From Spirochaetia bacterium (lineage in GTDB: Bacteria > Spirochaetota > UBA4802 > UBA5550), in the NCBI GenBank assembly GCA_009885955.1, contig VFJS01000054.1:62001-126000 (forward strand): DNA of 64,000 nucleotides. The letters are read 5' to 3'. Below are positions 62,142-64,000 of this stretch, piece after piece. The notes beneath the pieces are model-generated. The model worked only from the letters and a program-made list of their open reading frames with translations. It was not told the origin of the DNA and searched no databases. How positions within the stretch are numbered: the stretch's first letter is position 1; each line of letters opens with the position of its first letter. The position numbers were made by a program, and so were the translations under genes.

Positions 62142-62912
62142 ATGATAGAAAAAACCATCAACGGCATCATGTTCAATGCTTCAGCCTGGCCGCCTGACAG
62201 CGGAAAGCCTACCATCATCTTTCTTCACGGGGCAGGAAACACAAAATCCCTCTGGAGGGAGCAGGTGGACGCGCTGCAGACATGGGCAAACACCATGGCC
62301 CTGGACCTGCCTGGCCATGGCGGGAGCCCCGGCCCCGGGAGAAGCACCATTAATGAATATGCCTCGGCGGTTGAGGAGTTCATTACCGCTGCTAACCCTC
62401 CCCGTCCGGTAATATGCGGGCTCAGCATGGGCGGGGCAATCGCAATTCAGATGATGATAAATAACAGGGTTCCATGGAAAGGCGGCATGCTCCTGAACAC
62501 CGGCGCAAGACTGAAGGTCCACCCGTTAATATTTGACTCAATTAAAAATGACTACGGAAAATTCATTGCATTAACCAAGTCGCAGGCTCTCTCTCCTGAA
62601 ACACCTTATGAATCCGCGGCCCATGTAATTGATGACATGGCTGCATGCGATCACGATACAATCTTCGGTGATTTCACCGCCTGCAATGAATTCAATGCTT
62701 CTGAGAGCCTTAACCTCATCAAGGTTCCTGTTCTCATCATCACCTCGGCCGATGACAGGCTTACACCGGAAAAATATGGAATATTCCTGAAAGAGAATAT
62801 ATCCGGGTCCAAACGGATCCATATCCCGGCCTGCGGGCATCTATCCCCGGCTGAAAAACCGGCAGAGGTCAATAGTGCCATAAAGGATTTCCTGGGTTCA
62901 TTTATTGATTGA
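62142..62912 (+). CDS. Alpha/beta hydrolase
   Basis: A 256-residue alpha/beta hydrolase. Oxyanion-side motif FLHGAGNTKSLW near 28, nucleophile elbow CGLSMGGAIAI (Ser near 95), acid VLIITSADDRLTPE near 200 and His in PACGHLSPAEKP near 230: the triad is complete. No signal peptide, so cytoplasmic. The substrate is unknown. It ends 65 bp before the nitroreductase gene on the same strand. Confidence 0.88.
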   Translation: MIEKTINGIMFNASAWPPDSGKPTIIFLHGAGNTKSLWREQVDALQTWANTMALDLPGHGGSPGPGRSTINEYASAVEEFITAANPPRPVICGLSMGGAIAIQMMINNRVPWKGGMLLNTGARLKVHPLIFDSIKNDYGKFIALTKSQALSPETPYESAAHVIDDMAACDHDTIFGDFTACNEFNASESLNLIKVPVLIITSADDRLTPEKYGIFLKENISGSKRIHIPACGHLSPAEKPAEVNSAIKDFLGSFID

Positions 62913-62977
62913 CATCCCCCGCAACCGCATTGAAAATAGCCTGAGAGGAAAAATCAAAATCCGCCGGAGGTGTCCAC

Positions 62978-63550
62978 ATGGATATTTTATCTGCCATTAA
63001 AAACAGAAGAAGCTGCCGCAAATATATGCCAGAGCCGGTGAACGATTCCGACCTTGATGCAATACTTGCCGCCGGGGCAGCGGCCCCATCTCCTGCAAAC
63101 AGCCAGCCATGGGAATTCATCGTCATAACAGGAAAGGATGCTAAAATTAAAATTCATGACGAGGCACTGAGGTGCAGAAATTTCCTCTTTGAAAAAAGCG
63201 GATGGAAATGGCTTACAAAGTACGACCTGGAATTTGTGAAGGATGTGCCTGCAATCATTGCCGTAACCGGCGATCCGAAAAAAACAGGCGCCGACATGTT
63301 CATGGATGGCGGGAACAATGCGTGGCGGGACGCCTGTTCCGCGTCAGTGCAGAACATGATGCTTGCAGCCGCTGCCCTGGGGCTCGGCAGCCTCTGGTTT
63401 ACCATGTTTGACAGGAACAATCTCAGGAGCCTCCTGAATATCGATAATGAAAAAATTCCAACAGCCCTGGTGTTCATAGGACGGAGCAGCGCCGACCTGG
63501 TGATAACCCCGAGAAAAGACATTAAAGAAATCACGAGATATATTAAATAA
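62978..63550 (+). CDS. Nitroreductase-family flavoprotein
   Basis: A 190-residue FMN-dependent nitroreductase-fold protein: RRSCRKYMPEPVNDSDL near 10, GAAAPSPANSQPWEFIVI near 33-50 (FMN phosphate and ring contacts), ASVQNMMLAAAALGLGSLWF near 115, and VFIGRSSADL near the end. GGAGGT lies six bases before the ATG. The natural substrate is not predictable. Confidence 0.9.
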   Translation: MDILSAIKNRRSCRKYMPEPVNDSDLDAILAAGAAAPSPANSQPWEFIVITGKDAKIKIHDEALRCRNFLFEKSGWKWLTKYDLEFVKDVPAIIAVTGDPKKTGADMFMDGGNNAWRDACSASVQNMMLAAAALGLGSLWFTMFDRNNLRSLLNIDNEKIPTALVFIGRSSADLVITPRKDIKEITRYIK

Positions 63551-63573
63551 GCGGCAAGGTCCGGGGCATATCT

Positions 63574-64000
63574 TCATCCAACCCGGTTATCGGTCCCCTT
63601 TCCTGTGTATAAGGCATAATGCCTGTCTGTTGTTTCCTTATATCCGGGATAAAATTTAGAAGCTATGGCATTGAGGAGAGGGTTAGTTATGCCGTTTAAA
63701 AAGGCATAATTGACATTATCCTCAACGTGGTGTCTCCCGTGATGGCGTTTTGACAGAAAAATCCATGACCTCTCAAAATACTTCGACAGGTTTGTATCGT
63801 GTACATGACACCGGTAGTGGGTCACTTCAGCCACGGATGAAAGAATTCCGAACCAGGCCAGCGCATGGGAAAGAACAGGGCCGGCCATCCCGAGCTGAAT
63901 AAAAACTGCCGATACGAGGAGCCATGGGACGAGCCACACCTTTGAACCTGTTTCATAAAAATATACATGAAAAATATTGTTTTTTTTATATAGCGGAGTT
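63574..64000 (-). CDS. TMEM189/CarF-like lipid desaturase domain protein (N-terminus cut by window edge)
   Basis: The frame is open from base 64000 to a stop at 63574 (about 141 codons). Two or three hydrophobic segments (WLLVSAVFIQLGMAGPVL) surround histidine motifs HYRCHVHD and RHHGRHHVEDNVNYAFLNG, followed by TNPLLNAI. The pattern H-x-x-H-H with NG-x2-NPLL matches the lipid desaturase domain of TMEM189/CarF, which makes the vinyl-ether bond of plasmalogens using oxygen. A GTG at 63939 is an internal possible start, but the frame reads on upstream (FHVYFYETGSK), so the true start is outside. Substrate assignment is tentative. Confidence 0.65.
   Translation of the reverse strand, partial: TPLYKKNNIFHVYFYETGSKVWLVPWLLVSAVFIQLGMAGPVLSHALAWFGILSSVAEVTHYRCHVHDTNLSKYFERSWIFLSKRHHGRHHVEDNVNYAFLNGITNPLLNAIASKFYPGYKETTDRHYALYTGKGTDNRVG

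Overview
The window looks like a chromosomal piece of a Gram-negative, mainly anaerobic bacterium that uses the methyl branch of the Wood-Ljungdahl pathway. The signs are flavin/iron-sulfur electron-bifurcation genes, a tungsten-type aldehyde:ferredoxin oxidoreductase, a PPi-type phosphofructokinase and cytochrome c maturation genes. The mix (PlsB-type acyltransferase, several STAS/RsbW-like switches, TPR and HEAT proteins, one selenoprotein) would fit Spirochaetota or a Desulfobacterota-like lineage. I cannot settle the phylum from sequence alone.

Region 1 (1-12.6 kb, minus strand) is the most interesting part. In transcription order it holds a PAS histidine kinase, a metF paralogue, hdrC, hdrB, a 138-residue N-terminal piece of HdrA, nuoE-like, nuoF-like, a 1,079-residue fusion (NuoG/HoxU-like N-terminus, the rest of the first HdrA, then a second HdrA), mvhD with an in-frame UGA read as selenocysteine, metV and metF (cut by the left edge). 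Together these would form an NADH-linked, flavin-bifurcating methylene-tetrahydrofolate reductase complex. HdrA is split, with NuoE and NuoF encoded between its two parts.

Region 2 (12.7-25 kb, minus) is ordinary chromosome: an STM3941-like membrane protein, Tex, DUF1456, an RRM protein with a duplicated low-complexity tail, a HEAT-repeat protein, a DUF3160 protein, a lipoprotein, tRNA-Trp, purF, a TPR protein and a STAS protein. Four copies of a 13-bp palindrome lie between purF and tRNA-Trp.

Region 3 (25-45 kb, mixed strands) has an ECF sigma factor with a VWA/YfbK-like protein, an RsbW-like ATPase with a membrane protein, tRNA-Pro, a second STAS protein, plsB, aldehyde:ferredoxin oxidoreductase, a REP-type transposase carrying its own palindrome, a phage-like protein behind a perfect 21-bp hairpin, recQ, a RelE-type toxin-antitoxin pair, a MoaD-like protein, an outer-membrane barrel, pfp, leuB, fba and a group II intron relic.

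Region 4 (45.6-56.2 kb, minus) joins haem synthesis to cytochrome c maturation: ccmA-B-C-(D-like)-E-F, hemX, hemA, hemC, cobA/hemD, hemB. CcmE has a cysteine where the usual haem-binding histidine would be, and there is no ccmH.

Region 5 (56.3-64 kb) holds a second NADH-dehydrogenase module (HoxE/F/U-like, without a catalytic subunit), a Uma2 nuclease-fold protein, a FlK-like thioesterase, an alpha/beta hydrolase, a nitroreductase and, cut by the right edge, a TMEM189/CarF-like lipid desaturase. Four copies of an interspersed repeat with TGCCCTCACCC inverted ends are scattered through the window. One sits inside the bifurcating-complex operon.
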